Shown piece by piece: positions 33,702 through 42,795 of a stretch of 61,142 nucleotides of DNA; positions within the stretch are counted from its first letter, which is position 1, and each line of letters begins with the position of its first letter. Made by a program: the position numbers and the translations under genes. Under the pieces are notes generated by a model. That model saw nothing but the letters and a program-made list of their open reading frames with translations, was not told where the DNA came from and searched no databases. The DNA lies in the NCBI GenBank assembly GCA_934574095.1, contig CAKTMW010000004.1, positions 1 through 61,142 of the forward strand, written 5' to 3'. The DNA comes from an uncultured Oscillospiraceae bacterium. Its GTDB lineage: Bacteria > Bacillota > Clostridia > Oscillospirales > Oscillospiraceae.

Positions 33702-34019
33702 ATGGCTACCACACAGGATTATATCGAATACGTCTGCGAGCGTCTGCCGGACTGCGGCGATGTGCGATACCGGAAAATGTTCGGCGAATACATGGTCTAC
33801 GTCAACGATAAGCCGCTGCTGACTGTGTGCGATAATACGGTGTTCGTCAAGAAAGTGCCGGAGCTGGCGGCGCTGATGGCGAACGCTGCGGTTGGCTGCC
33901 CCTACGAGGGTGCCAAAGAGAATTACATCTTGGACATCGACGACAAGGCGCTGACCGCGCAGGTCATCGCCGTTCTGGAACCCATCACACCCGTCCCGAA
34001 AAAACGAAAGAAGGCATAA
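33702..34019 (+). CDS. TfoX/Sxy N-terminal domain protein
   Basis: 105 residues. It matches the TfoX_N plan: DYIEYVCERLPDCGDVRYRKMFGEYMVYV (split by the G-D turn, about 5-33), PLLTVCDNTVFVK, and CPYEGAKENYILD (about 66-78). Stand-alone TfoX_N proteins are common and their role is unclear; the longer Sxy regulates competence in Gammaproteobacteria. Basic tail KKRKKA. Located 11 nt after the first GNAT gene. Confidence 0.88.
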   Translation: MATTQDYIEYVCERLPDCGDVRYRKMFGEYMVYVNDKPLLTVCDNTVFVKKVPELAALMANAAVGCPYEGAKENYILDIDDKALTAQVIAVLEPITPVPKKRKKA

Positions 34020-34024
34020 TTTTC

Positions 34025-34597
34025 ATGGATACCATCGCCATCCGCACCGCTAACCTGGATGACGCGGCGGCGCTGCTGGCCATCTACGCGCCCTATGTAA
34101 AGGGAACCGCCATCACCTTTGAGTACGAGGTCCCCTCGCTGGAGGAATTTCAAAGCCGCATCGCCCACACCCTGCGGCGCTACCCCTATCTTGTGGCGGA
34201 GGAAAACGGCGAAATTCTGGGCTACGCCTACACCGGCCCCTTCGGTGAGCGGGCCGCTTACAGCTGGGCCGTAGAGACCAGCATCTATCTGCAGCAGGAC
34301 GTGCGGGGCAAGGGCTTGGGCAAGCGGCTGTACGCTGAGCTGGAGCGCATCTCCAAGGCCCAGAACGTGCAAAGTCTCTACGCCTGCATCGCCTATCCCG
34401 ATCACGATGACGCCTATCTGACCGGCAACAGTGTGGCCTTCCACACCCATCTGGGCTATACCACGGTGGGCCGGTTCCCCCACTGCGGCTATAAGTTCGG
34501 CACGTGGTACAATATGACGTGGATGGAAAAGACCATCGGCGACCACGCCGTACCGCCTGCGGCGTTTGTACCGTTCCCGGAGTTGGGGCAATACTGA
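34025..34597 (+). CDS. GNAT family N-acetyltransferase, phosphinothricin-acetyltransferase-like
   Basis: 190 residues. It shows the Pat/Bar/MnaT-like plan: IRTANLDDAAALLAIYAPYV (about 5-24), TFEYEVPS, GYAYTGPFGERAAY, VETSIYLQQDVRGKGLGKRL (about 80-99, acetyl-CoA loop), and FHTHLGYTTVGRFPHCGYKF (about 139-158). Relatives N-acetylate phosphinothricin or methionine sulfoximine/sulfone. Substrate not certain. Only 5 nt separate it from the TfoX gene. Confidence 0.9.
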   Translation: MDTIAIRTANLDDAAALLAIYAPYVKGTAITFEYEVPSLEEFQSRIAHTLRRYPYLVAEENGEILGYAYTGPFGERAAYSWAVETSIYLQQDVRGKGLGKRLYAELERISKAQNVQSLYACIAYPDHDDAYLTGNSVAFHTHLGYTTVGRFPHCGYKFGTWYNMTWMEKTIGDHAVPPAAFVPFPELGQY

Positions 34598-34599
34598 TA

Positions 34600-34639
34600 A
34601 AAAGGTACCCGAAACCTGCGGTTTCGGGTACCTTTTCTC
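34600..34639. terminator. Bidirectional intrinsic terminator
   Basis: AAAAGGTACCCGAAACC and GGTTTCGGGTACCTTTT form a 17-bp perfect stem between the convergent GNAT and yebC genes. Confidence 0.9.
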
Positions 34640-34650
34640 TACAATTTCAA

Positions 34651-35385
34651 TCAATCCTGCTGCCAGTTATGCCAGACGTTCTGCACATCCTCGTTGTCCT
34701 CCAGCATATCCAGAAGCTTGGTCATGCTGCGGACATCGTCCTCGCTGGTCATGGTGATGTAGTTCTGGGGAACCATCTCGATCTCCGCGCTCTCGAAGGA
34801 ATAGCCCTTCTCCTCCAGCGCCTTGACCACGTCGTTGAAGCTGTCGGGATCGGTGGTGACCTCGAACACGGGGCCGTCGGCCTCCACATCCTCGGCACCG
34901 GCCTCCAGCGCGTCCATCATGACGGCTTCCTCGTCCAGCTCCTCGTCCTCGTTGTTGATAACGATGACACCCTTGCGGTCGAAGGACCAGCTGACGCAGC
35001 CCTGCGCGCCCATGCCCTTGCCGAACTTATCAAAATAGTGGCGGATCTCAGGAGCGGTACGCTGGCGGTTGTCGGTCAGTGCCTCCACGATGACAGCCAC
35101 GCCGCAGGGGCCGTAGCCCTCGTAGGTGACGGACTCGTAGTTGTCGGTGTTGCCGGCGCCCAGCGCCTTGTCGATGGTGCGCTTGATGTTGTCGTTGGGC
35201 ATGTTGGCTGCCTTAGCCTTGGCCACCACGGTAGCCAGACGGGAGTTATTGTTGGGGTCGCCGCTGCCGCCCTGCTTGACGGCCACGATGATCTCCTTGG
35301 CGATCTTGGTAAACGCGGCGCTGCGCTTGGCGTCAGCCGCGCCCTTGGTCTTTTGGATATTGTGCCATTTGGAATGTCCGGACAT
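34651..35385 (-). CDS. yebC: YebC/PmpR family protein
   Basis: 244 residues, usual size. Starts MSGHSKWHNIQKTKGAADA, the family hallmark; GGSGDPNNNSRLA (about 45-57), YEGYGPCGVAVIVEALTDN (about 90-108) and FDRKGVI follow. Members act as transcriptional regulators and, as shown for some, in relieving ribosome stalling at proline runs. It follows the nif3 gene closely (4 nt). Confidence 0.96.
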   Translation of the reverse strand: MSGHSKWHNIQKTKGAADAKRSAAFTKIAKEIIVAVKQGGSGDPNNNSRLATVVAKAKAANMPNDNIKRTIDKALGAGNTDNYESVTYEGYGPCGVAVIVEALTDNRQRTAPEIRHYFDKFGKGMGAQGCVSWSFDRKGVIVINNEDEELDEEAVMMDALEAGAEDVEADGPVFEVTTDPDSFNDVVKALEEKGYSFESAEIEMVPQNYITMTSEDDVRSMTKLLDMLEDNEDVQNVWHNWQQD

Positions 35386-35388
35386 AGT

Positions 35389-36177
35389 TTACTTCTCCTT
35401 CTTTATGCAATATTGTATGATCTCACGGTCATGGGCGGCCGACAGGGCCACCGAAATGTGCGGAAAGGCTGCCTGCAAACGCTCCGCGATCACGGGGCAG
35501 ATCACATTCTCCGTGGGAAAATGTCCCGCGTCGATCAAGTTCAGCGCCTTTGTGTCCAGAAACTCGTGATAGCTCAAATCAGAAGTCACAAAGGTGTCGC
35601 AGCCCAGCGCGATGGCCTGCCCGATGTAATCGCCGCAAGCGCCGCCGCCCACCGCCACGCGGTGGACAGGCCTGCCGCAGTCCACATAGCGCAAACCATT
35701 ACAGCCCAAATATTTTATCACATCTTGTAGGAACTCCACAAGGGTTTTTTCGCAATTTAGCGTCCCAACACGGCCAATTTTTTCGTCCGTCAGGGGTTTT
35801 GTGGCTTGAAGACCTAATTTTTCTGCCAGAGCGTCGTTGACGCCGCCCTCCGCCGCGTCCAGATTGGTGTGCATACAGATGGCGGACACGCCATTTTTCA
35901 GCAGCGTGGTGATGGTACGGCCCTGGGCATCATCGGCGGTCACATGCTGCACCTTATGCCAAGCGCAGTTCATCAGGGGATGATGGGCCACGATCAGGTC
36001 GGCGCCCATTGCCACGGCCTCCGCCGCCACCGCTTCCGTCACATCCAGCGACACCAGCACCTTGCGTACCTCCGCCCCGCTGTCGCCCACCAGCAGGCCC
36101 ACGTTATCCCAAGGCATAGCCAGATCACGGGGAGCCCAGTCGTACAGGAATCTCTCGATATCGCAGACACGTGTCAC
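35389..36177 (-). CDS. Nif3-like dinuclear metal centre protein
   Basis: 262 residues from a GTG (36177-36175) that overlaps the trmK stop as GTGA; a longer ATG start would run 33 nt into trmK. Metal ligands typical of Nif3/YqfO are seen in IVAHHPLM (about 60-67), CMHTNLDAAEGGVND (about 98-112), SDLSYHEFLD and DAGHFPTE (about 222-229). Sometimes called GTP cyclohydrolase 1 type 2, but the true activity is unclear. Translationally coupled to trmK, a common Firmicutes pair. Confidence 0.92.
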   Translation of the reverse strand: MTRVCDIERFLYDWAPRDLAMPWDNVGLLVGDSGAEVRKVLVSLDVTEAVAAEAVAMGADLIVAHHPLMNCAWHKVQHVTADDAQGRTITTLLKNGVSAICMHTNLDAAEGGVNDALAEKLGLQATKPLTDEKIGRVGTLNCEKTLVEFLQDVIKYLGCNGLRYVDCGRPVHRVAVGGGACGDYIGQAIALGCDTFVTSDLSYHEFLDTKALNLIDAGHFPTENVICPVIAERLQAAFPHISVALSAAHDREIIQYCIKKEK

Positions 36178-36863
36178 AGCGCATCCCTCTTTTCCTTCAA
36201 AACACGGCATAGTTCTGTCAATCCCTCTACCTTTACAGCGCTGTCGGCAGCAGCAGATTTCTGCAATCCACTGATGGCTTTCTCCAGCTTGCCGATCCGC
36301 TCGTCCAGATAATCGCCATACAGCGGATCGCCGTCCAGCAGTACCCCGCCGTATTGCTGGGCCAGCGTCAGCGGCAGCTGCCGCCCTCCCCGGACAGCAA
36401 ATATGGGATAGAGATGATCTTTATCGAATACCAGCTTTTCATCTGTAAAGGTATATCCGCTGTCAATCAGCCATTTTCGGAGATATTCCACCTTTGTCAT
36501 GGGCTGAAGCAGCAGCAAATGCCTGCCGTCCCCTGTCCATGGAGCGGCCTCCAGCACAGCCTGTATCGTTTCGCCACCCATACCGGCAGTGACGATGGTA
36601 TCCGCCTCCTCTGGCCCGATGGCATCCAAGCCCGGACACAGCCGGAAATCGATACCCTCCACCTCATATTCCGCCGCCGTCTGCCGGGCATGCTGCAATG
36701 GCCCCGGTACGATATCCGAGGCGATAGCGCCCGCAATGCGCCCTTTTTGCAGCAGAAAAACGGGCAGATAGCCATGATCCGTCCCCACATCGGCCAGGCG
36801 GCTTCCCGCCGGCACCATGTCCGCCAGCATCTGTAAGCGGGGTTGCAATTGTAATTCTCTCAT
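36174..36863 (-). CDS. trmK: tRNA (adenine(22)-N1)-methyltransferase
   Basis: 229 residues from the ATG at 36863; an upstream in-frame ATG at 36896 sits inside a terminator palindrome and is less likely. SAM-binding ADVGTDHGYLPVFLL (about 24-38), catalytic-region IVTAGMGGETI (about 85-95) and LLLQPM (about 115-120) are TrmK motifs. Methylates N1 of A22 in tRNA. Coupled to the nif3 gene by a GTGA overlap. Confidence 0.92.
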   Translation of the reverse strand: MRELQLQPRLQMLADMVPAGSRLADVGTDHGYLPVFLLQKGRIAGAIASDIVPGPLQHARQTAAEYEVEGIDFRLCPGLDAIGPEEADTIVTAGMGGETIQAVLEAAPWTGDGRHLLLLQPMTKVEYLRKWLIDSGYTFTDEKLVFDKDHLYPIFAVRGGRQLPLTLAQQYGGVLLDGDPLYGDYLDERIGKLEKAISGLQKSAAADSAVKVEGLTELCRVLKEKRDAL

Positions 36864-36879
36864 TTTCACACAGGCAGGA

Positions 36880-36912
36880 TAAAACGCATACGGCATGCCG
36901 TATGCGTTTTAT
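36880..36912. terminator. Palindromic bidirectional terminator
   Basis: AAAACGCATACGGCA and TGCCGTATGCGTTTT make a perfect 30-bp palindrome (36881-36910) with U-rich flanks in both directions. On the minus strand it ends the DUF1858 gene. Confidence 0.8.
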
Positions 36913-36925
36913 CGATTCATGTCAA

Positions 36926-37135
36926 TTACTCAGCGGCCTTGTTGGCAGTCTCATTGACCACGGCCAGCAGCTTGTCAACATCGACGCCGTGGACGGCGCA
37001 GGCCTCCTCCACGGTCTCGCCGCGGGAAGAGGGACAGCCCAGGCAGTGCATGCCGATGGAGAAGAAGATAGGCGCGGTCTGAGGCGCGATGTCCAGGATG
37101 TCGCCGATGATGGTATCTTTGGTAATTTCGATCAT
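36926..37135 (-). CDS. DUF1858 / hybrid-cluster-associated redox disulfide protein
   Basis: 69 residues from the ATG at 37135 (GGAGG site). MIEITKDTIIGDILDIAPQT opens the DUF1858 domain, and GMHCLGCPSSRGETVEEAC (about 29-47) carries the CxxC redox motif. Small cytosolic proteins presumed to act in disulfide or hybrid-cluster-protein chemistry. No hybrid-cluster gene is adjacent. Confidence 0.9.
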   Translation of the reverse strand: MIEITKDTIIGDILDIAPQTAPIFFSIGMHCLGCPSSRGETVEEACAVHGVDVDKLLAVVNETANKAAE

Positions 37136-37216
37136 GATTTTGACCTCCAAGTGTATTTGAGGATAGTATACCCCAAAAGTCCGCATTTTTCAACACTGAA
37201 ATTGCAGAAAATGATC

Positions 37217-38512
37217 TTACAGGAATTTGTCCAGCTCCCGCTCCACCTGGGGCATCTTCTTTACTGCCGGATGGTCGATGCGCCAACCATCCTTGATGAC
37301 CAGGTCCAGCTTCCGCAGGGCCGTCAGGTCTTCTAAGGGATCTCTCTCGCAGACGATCAGGTCGGCGGCCTTGCCCTTCTCGATGGAGCCGGTCAGGTGG
37401 TCGATGCCCGCCAGGCGGGCGTTCAACAGTGTGGCGCTGTACAGTGCAAAGGCTGGGGTCACGCCGCAGAATTTCACAAAGTAGCACAGCTCCCGCCACA
37501 TATCGTAGTGGGTGATGAAGGGACAGCCGGTATCAGTGCCCAGGCCCACCGGGATACCCGCGGCAAGGCATTCCTTTGCCAGGGCCACGATGCCGTCAAA
37601 CACCACCTTGCCGTTCTCCTGCTGCTCGTAGGTGGCGTGGGAGATGCAGCGCTCAAAGAGGGCGTAGGGCACCGCCGGAGAGATCGTTGACACCTGGAAC
37701 GCACCCCGCTCCTTGAACAGGCGCATGATCTCCCCGTCGGGCTTTGCGCCGTGCTCGATGGAGTCCACACCGTTTTCCAGCGCCACACGGACGCCCTCCG
37801 GGCTCTCCACATGGGCGGCAACCTTCATGCCCAGAGCATGGGCCCGGTCGCAGGCGGCCTTTACCAGCTCCGGCTGCATCCGCAGCACACCCGGTTCCCC
37901 CACCACCTCGGCGTCCATGACGCCGCCGGTGATCATCAGCTTGATAAGGTCCGGCTTCTCCGCCGCAATGGTAGTCACATAGGCGGCCGCCTCCCCCGGT
38001 GTTCTGGCCTCATAGGCCAAAGACCCGGCCATGTGGCCGCCGGGAACAGACACCGCCATATTGGAGGCCACCACGCGGGGGGACAGTATCTTTCCCTCTG
38101 CCGCCTGGTCCCGGATGATGGTATCGAAATCCGCCACGCCGCCCACGGTACGTATGGTGGTGACGCCGCTGAGGAGCTCCGTTTTGGCATAGCTTTCGCA
38201 CAGTTTCAGGCCGATGCTGCGCATGACGCCGTTGGCGGTGATCAGCTGCACCAGCTTCTTCGGGTCGGATGGCTTTTTCCGTGGCTTGCCGGAAGCCGGC
38301 AGATGCACATGCAGGTTGATAAGTCCCGGCAGCAGATACTTGCCGCCCAGGTCGATCCGCTCATAGCCCGCGGCGATCTGGCTGTCACCGCCGATATCCA
38401 CGATGGTATCGCCGCTGACGTAGACAGTCTTCCCCGTCTGGGGCATCATATGCTCCGTGCCGTCCAGCAGCACACAGTTGGTCAGGGCGTAGCGCTTTTT
38501 ATTTTGGTACAT
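37217..38512 (-). CDS. Metal-dependent amidohydrolase (imidazolonepropionase/prolidase-like)
   Basis: 431 residues. Composite beta domain at both ends around a TIM barrel. Metal ligands: HVH in LINLHVHLPA (about 67-76), a likely carboxylated Lys in LIKLMITGG (about 193-201), His in KVAAHVESPEG and DSIEHGAKPDG, and the catalytic Asp in GLGTDTGCP (about 333-341). Hydrolyses an amide or cyclic amide; substrate unknown. ATG at 38512 with GGAGGAG. Its own promoter overlaps the upstream terminator. Confidence 0.88.
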   Translation of the reverse strand: MYQNKKRYALTNCVLLDGTEHMMPQTGKTVYVSGDTIVDIGGDSQIAAGYERIDLGGKYLLPGLINLHVHLPASGKPRKKPSDPKKLVQLITANGVMRSIGLKLCESYAKTELLSGVTTIRTVGGVADFDTIIRDQAAEGKILSPRVVASNMAVSVPGGHMAGSLAYEARTPGEAAAYVTTIAAEKPDLIKLMITGGVMDAEVVGEPGVLRMQPELVKAACDRAHALGMKVAAHVESPEGVRVALENGVDSIEHGAKPDGEIMRLFKERGAFQVSTISPAVPYALFERCISHATYEQQENGKVVFDGIVALAKECLAAGIPVGLGTDTGCPFITHYDMWRELCYFVKFCGVTPAFALYSATLLNARLAGIDHLTGSIEKGKAADLIVCERDPLEDLTALRKLDLVIKDGWRIDHPAVKKMPQVERELDKFL

Positions 38513-38544
38513 AACGTCTCCTCCCATCTGATATTTGAGTCAAG

Positions 38545-38592
38545 ATTATAATAGGCAAACGGGGAAAACGCAAGCGTTTTCCCCGTTTGTTT
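38545..38592 (-). promoter_or_regulatory. Promoter of the amidohydrolase gene overlapping the upstream hairpin
   Basis: Minus strand TTGCGT (38573-38568), 17-nt spacer, TATAAT (38550-38545). The -35 lies in the loop and arm of a 16-bp inverted repeat, CAAACGGGGAAAACGC/GCGTTTTCCCCGTTTG (38557-38590), that ends the VWA gene. Confidence 0.75.
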
Positions 38593-38593
38593 C

Positions 38594-40300
38594 CTATAAC
38601 TGTCGTATCTGTCCCTGAATCAGCTTACTAACGGCGTCGGCAAACCATCCGATGGTGGGGATGCGGGTCAGGGCTTTTCCGTAAATTTTCCGCCCGCTCT
38701 CCAGCTCTAAATCGCTGCCGGTAAAGACGCACACCGGCGTGACGCCCTGCTGGCGTAAAACGCCCGCCTCGGCGGCAGTGTCCTCCACGCCCCGTTTGCC
38801 GCTGTATACATAGCCGCCCAGGGGCAGTGCACCGATGGGGATGCGCTGGTCGTCGTTGGGGCTGGCGTCGGACAGAACGATCAACAGCCGGTGGTCGGCC
38901 CTGCCCCGCCGCATCAGCCATCCCATGGCCCGCAGAGCCAAACCGTCCCGGTTCCACCCGGCGGCCACATAGTCGAAAATGGCATCGTTCTTCCCCGTCT
39001 GGTCATAGTCTCGCAGGATGCGCAGCACTGTGCAGCCGCTGACGGAGCAGAAGGCCGTCACCCGCACGGGAATGCGGCAGCGCTCCAGGCTTTCGGCGAT
39101 GAGGTATGCCTGGGTAGACAGCTTCTCCTGCTGCTGATTCTGGGAGGCGGAACCGTCCAGCAGGATATCCACCGTCAGGTCCCCCAACTCGCTCTGCTGC
39201 CGCTGAACAAACACCTTTTCCTCATCCAGCACAGCGCTGCGCCACACCACAGGGGCATACAGCTGTCCCGCACGGGCCAGATTGACGGACACGTCGCTTT
39301 GCAGCAGGATGGTGTTCTGCAGCTTTTGGGTCAGCTGGGCGATAATAAGCTTGTTCTCCACCAGATGAACCTGATAGTAGGCGCGGTTTTTCTTCCGCTG
39401 CTGGCGGAATGTTTCCACGTCCCAGGCGGTCTCCCGGCTCAGTTCATGCTGAACGGGGACGCCCTTGGTAAAGTGGAGGCGGCAGTTCTTATGCACGCCG
39501 GTGCACAGCTCCCGCTCCACCTGGGCCAGCTCCGGCGGCGTCAGCATAGACACGCCGAAGCAGTCCTCCACATAGCGCCGCAGGATGGGTTCCGGCGTTC
39601 TGCCCTGTAAAAAGGACAACGGGTGGGGTCTCTTCTTCCCGGTCTCCTCCTCGTCGGGACCGCCGGACTGTTCCAGACGGCGCAGGGCGTTGGGCCGCAC
39701 GAAGCGGCTGGTCTTCCGTCCCTTTCCGCCGATGGAGCGCCCCGCCCACATACTCCACTGACGGTCGGTGACGCTGCGGCGAGCCCGCTGAAAATAGCGG
39801 AACAGCAGCGCTTCCATCTGGTCCATGACCTGCTGCTCGTCCCACGCGGGATCGAAGGTCAGGGCGTCCAGCACCTCTGTCTGCCAGGCGTCCTCCTGCG
39901 GCTCATCCAGTACACGGCGGAACCATGCCGTCCGCAGGCCCTCCGCGCTGCGCGGATCGGCGGCGTGGGCCTGAGCCAGCATCCGGCGGGCATACTCCTG
40001 CCGCAGCTCCTCCAATACGGGACGATCCTTCACGCCCTTCCGGTAGGTCACACCCTCCAAGCCCAGCCAGAACAAATCGCTGTACAGCTCGCCCTTTTGC
40101 TGGTGCTGAAAGGCATGGAACAGGGGCTTGAACTTGTCGAATTGGTAGTACCGGTACACCAGACCTATGATGGTATTCATGTAAAGCTGGGCTTGGCCAT
40201 CACTGTCGTAAGCCTGAAACTCCGGGCGGACGTCGTAGTTTTCCGCGCCGTTCCACACCTGATTGGCCGCACGGCGGCTCTGAATATCCTCTCTGTCCAT
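38594..40300 (-). CDS. VWA domain protein (MoxR-partner)
   Basis: 568 residues from the ATG at 40300, 1 nt after the AAA+ gene stop; a longer start would overlap that gene. A charged helical N-terminal two thirds is followed by a C-terminal von Willebrand A domain with the MIDAS motif DILLDGSASQNQ (DxSxS, about 369-380). The pair AAA+ (MoxR) and VWA acts as a chaperone-like machine for metallocofactor or complex assembly in known systems (NorQ/NorD, CbbQ/CbbO). The client here is unknown. Confidence 0.85.
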   Translation of the reverse strand: MDREDIQSRRAANQVWNGAENYDVRPEFQAYDSDGQAQLYMNTIIGLVYRYYQFDKFKPLFHAFQHQQKGELYSDLFWLGLEGVTYRKGVKDRPVLEELRQEYARRMLAQAHAADPRSAEGLRTAWFRRVLDEPQEDAWQTEVLDALTFDPAWDEQQVMDQMEALLFRYFQRARRSVTDRQWSMWAGRSIGGKGRKTSRFVRPNALRRLEQSGGPDEEETGKKRPHPLSFLQGRTPEPILRRYVEDCFGVSMLTPPELAQVERELCTGVHKNCRLHFTKGVPVQHELSRETAWDVETFRQQRKKNRAYYQVHLVENKLIIAQLTQKLQNTILLQSDVSVNLARAGQLYAPVVWRSAVLDEEKVFVQRQQSELGDLTVDILLDGSASQNQQQEKLSTQAYLIAESLERCRIPVRVTAFCSVSGCTVLRILRDYDQTGKNDAIFDYVAAGWNRDGLALRAMGWLMRRGRADHRLLIVLSDASPNDDQRIPIGALPLGGYVYSGKRGVEDTAAEAGVLRQQGVTPVCVFTGSDLELESGRKIYGKALTRIPTIGWFADAVSKLIQGQIRQL

Positions 40301-40301
40301 A

Positions 40302-41228
40302 TCAGTTGCCAAACAACTGCGAGCGGTCGGCATCCTTGGGGATGCGGCTCCACACCGCGTCCGCCACCAGCTGCCGCTCGAAGGGATCGAATGCCTTGTT
40401 GATGATGCCCAGCTTCAGCGCCTCACCAGAGGTGATGCCCTTTTCGATCAGATGCAGCGACGACAGCAGGCCACGCAGGTCAAGAGCCTTGGTGGATATC
40501 TCGCCGTTGTCGCACTTCTGCCGCAGGTCGCGGAACAAAGCGGAAAACTGCTCGATCCACTTACCGCTCAGGCCGGGGAAACCACGGCGCAGCAGCTTTT
40601 GCAGGTTTTCCTCGGAAATGACCGGCATGTCCAGCACCACGAAGCGGGACACCAGCGCTTCGTTCAGCTCACGAGTCCCGGCGTAGCCGTAGTTCATGGT
40701 GCCGATGAAACGGGTGGCGGGGTCAAGCTCGATGCGCTCATAGCCGGGCACGTCGATGACGCGGCGGAAATCCAGCGTGGCATGCAGCACCGCCAGCGCC
40801 TCGTTCTTCGCCATGTTCACCTCGTCCAGCACACCGAAGCCGCCCAAACGGGCGCACTGACAGATGGGGCCCTCACGGAACACCACTTTGCCGTCCTTCA
40901 AGGTATCCGCACCGATGAGGGACGCGGCGTCCACGTTCACATACATGGACACATCCCAGTTGGGACGGCCGAACACGGCGGCAAGGTTCTCCGCCAGCAC
41001 GTTCTTACCGGTGGCCTTAGGGCCTGCCAGCAGCAGATGCTCGCCGCACAGCAGCGCCGCCGCCGCGCTCTCCCATATCTCCTTGCCGTAGTACAGAAAG
41101 CGCGGTGCCGGAATCCGTGCCTCCGCCTCCGGTGTGGCAGGGTGCGCCGCACGAAACTGGCGTATTTCATCCAGCAGTGCCTTGTCGATACCCTCATCCT
41201 GAAGCTCTTTCCAAATATCCATGGTCAT
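40302..41228 (-). CDS. MoxR-type AAA+ ATPase
   Basis: 308 residues. Walker A reads GPKATGKN (about 69-76), with Asn where Ser/Thr is usual; Walker B GFGVLDEVNMAKNEAL (about 131-146); sensor 1 FIGTMNYG (about 174-181); and an Arg-rich sensor-2 region. AAA+ proteins of this group pair with VWA proteins, as in the next gene. ATG at 41228 with GAGGCGG; a second ATG two codons later is possible. Confidence 0.88.
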   Translation of the reverse strand: MTMDIWKELQDEGIDKALLDEIRQFRAAHPATPEAEARIPAPRFLYYGKEIWESAAAALLCGEHLLLAGPKATGKNVLAENLAAVFGRPNWDVSMYVNVDAASLIGADTLKDGKVVFREGPICQCARLGGFGVLDEVNMAKNEALAVLHATLDFRRVIDVPGYERIELDPATRFIGTMNYGYAGTRELNEALVSRFVVLDMPVISEENLQKLLRRGFPGLSGKWIEQFSALFRDLRQKCDNGEISTKALDLRGLLSSLHLIEKGITSGEALKLGIINKAFDPFERQLVADAVWSRIPKDADRSQLFGN

Positions 41229-41327
41229 ACCGCCTCTCTTTGGTATATTCTTTTTGATGGCATATTATAAGCCCGGATGCCGTTAACGGAACGTTAAGAA
41301 TGCAGCAGAAGCTGACATTTTTCACAG

Positions 41328-41360
41328 GAAAAAGCCGGGGCCGTGAAAACGGCCCCGGCG
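41328..41360 (-). terminator. Intrinsic terminator of the GNAT gene
   Basis: Minus strand GCCGGGGCCGT-TTTC-ACGGCCCCGGC followed by TTTTTC. Confidence 0.9.
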
Positions 41361-41369
41361 GGGTAGTGC

Positions 41370-41891
41370 TTATAACTTTTTCTCCAGACAGACAAGCTGG
41401 ACGCCGGGGATGCCATTAAACACACAAGGCATGATGCCCGCCTCCCAATAGCCCAGACCGGCGTACAGCTTCCGCGCCGTCTTATTGCGGGCGTTGGTGT
41501 CCATCCGCAGATAGGGGCAGCCGTTTTCACGGGCGTAGTCCTCATAAAACGCGACAAACCTCGTGCCGTAGCCCTTTCCGGAGCAGGCGGGTTCTACCAC
41601 CAGTGTGTGCAGCACCATCACCTGCTCATCCGGCACGTCGGGGTAGCGCCACGGTACATCGGCATACACCGGCACCTGAATTTTGTTGATACGGGCCGCC
41701 GCCACCACCGCGCCGCCCTCCTCCATGACGAAAAGGTCGTCGGCGTCCAGCGCCGCGCGGGCCGTATCCGCCGTAGGGTATACGCCGCGAATCCAACCTA
41801 CGGTGGACTTGCCGCACTCCTCGTTGTCGTGGATATGCTCATAAATCGCCGCAATATGCGGGATATCCTGTTGGGTGCCTTTTCGGATCAC
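41370..41891 (-). CDS. GNAT family N-acetyltransferase
   Basis: 173 residues from GTG (41891-41889) with an AGGAGGG site; longer frames upstream are out of place. IRKGTQQDIPHIAAIYEHI (about 2-20), VLHTLVVEPACSGKGYGTRF (about 102-121, acetyl-CoA loop) and MDTNARNKTARKLYAGLGY (about 137-155) are GNAT motifs. Stand-alone with its own terminator. Substrate unknown. Confidence 0.88.
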   Translation of the reverse strand: MIRKGTQQDIPHIAAIYEHIHDNEECGKSTVGWIRGVYPTADTARAALDADDLFVMEEGGAVVAAARINKIQVPVYADVPWRYPDVPDEQVMVLHTLVVEPACSGKGYGTRFVAFYEDYARENGCPYLRMDTNARNKTARKLYAGLGYWEAGIMPCVFNGIPGVQLVCLEKKL

Positions 41892-42014
41892 GGGAAGCCC
41901 TCCTGGTCGTTTTTTCGTATTATAGGCAATGCCGCGCCGCCTGTCAAGCGCTTTGTCCCTTGCCAAATCTCACGGAACATGGCATAATGTAGGCAAAGAA
42001 AGGATGGATGCCCT

Positions 42015-42788
42015 ATGAAAAAAATCGCCGTCATCACCGGCGCTTCCAGCGGTATGGGAAAGCGCTTTGCCGAAACCGTAGACCAGTATGGTACCTTTGA
42101 CGAGGTATGGGGCATCGCCCGCCAGCGAGACAAGCTGGAAGCCCTGCGCGACACGGTGCCCTTCCCTGTCCGTGTGCTGGCCATGGACCTGACGGACCGG
42201 GCCAGCTTCGACATTTACAAGACGGCGCTGGCGGAGGAGCCGGTGCAGGTGGGCCTATTGATGAATTGCAGCGGCTACGGTAAGTTCAGCGCGGTGCTGG
42301 ACACGCCGCTGGAGGTCAATCTCAACATGACCGACCTGAACTGTCAGGCGGTGGTGGCCATGTGTCAGCTGACAGCACCCTATATGCCCCGCGGCAGTCA
42401 GATCATCAACATCGCGTCGGTGGCGGCCTTCCAGCCTATCCCCTACATCAACGTTTACGGTGCCACCAAGGCCTTTGTGCTGAGCTTCAGCCGGGCGCTG
42501 AACCGTGAGCTGCGCCGTCAGGGCGTGGGGGTCATGGCGGTGTGCCCCTTCTGGACAAAGACCGCGTTCTTCGCCCGTGCCACTTCCTCTGGCGGCGAGG
42601 ACATCGTGAAGAAATACGCCGCCATGTACGACCCTGACGACATCGTGCGCCGCACGTGGCGGGACGCCAAGCGGGGCAGGGATGTGTGTAAGTACGGCTT
42701 TGTGGCGCGGGGACAGGCGGCGCTGACGAAGCTGCTGCCCCACAGTCTTGTGATGGACGTGTGGATGAAGCAGCAGAAGCTGTCGTGA
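42015..42788 (+). CDS. Short-chain dehydrogenase/reductase
   Basis: 257 residues. Cofactor motif ITGASSGMGKRF (about 7-18, TGxxxGxG), NCSG (about 83-86 in place of NNAG), catalytic Ser in INIASVAAF and YxxxK in YGATKAFVLSF (about 150-160). NAD(P)H-dependent oxidoreductase of unknown substrate. AGAAAGGATGG precedes the ATG. The C-terminal 70 residues are longer than in minimal SDRs. Confidence 0.92.
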   Translation: MKKIAVITGASSGMGKRFAETVDQYGTFDEVWGIARQRDKLEALRDTVPFPVRVLAMDLTDRASFDIYKTALAEEPVQVGLLMNCSGYGKFSAVLDTPLEVNLNMTDLNCQAVVAMCQLTAPYMPRGSQIINIASVAAFQPIPYINVYGATKAFVLSFSRALNRELRRQGVGVMAVCPFWTKTAFFARATSSGGEDIVKKYAAMYDPDDIVRRTWRDAKRGRDVCKYGFVARGQAALTKLLPHSLVMDVWMKQQKLS

Positions 42789-42795
42789 TCTCCGG

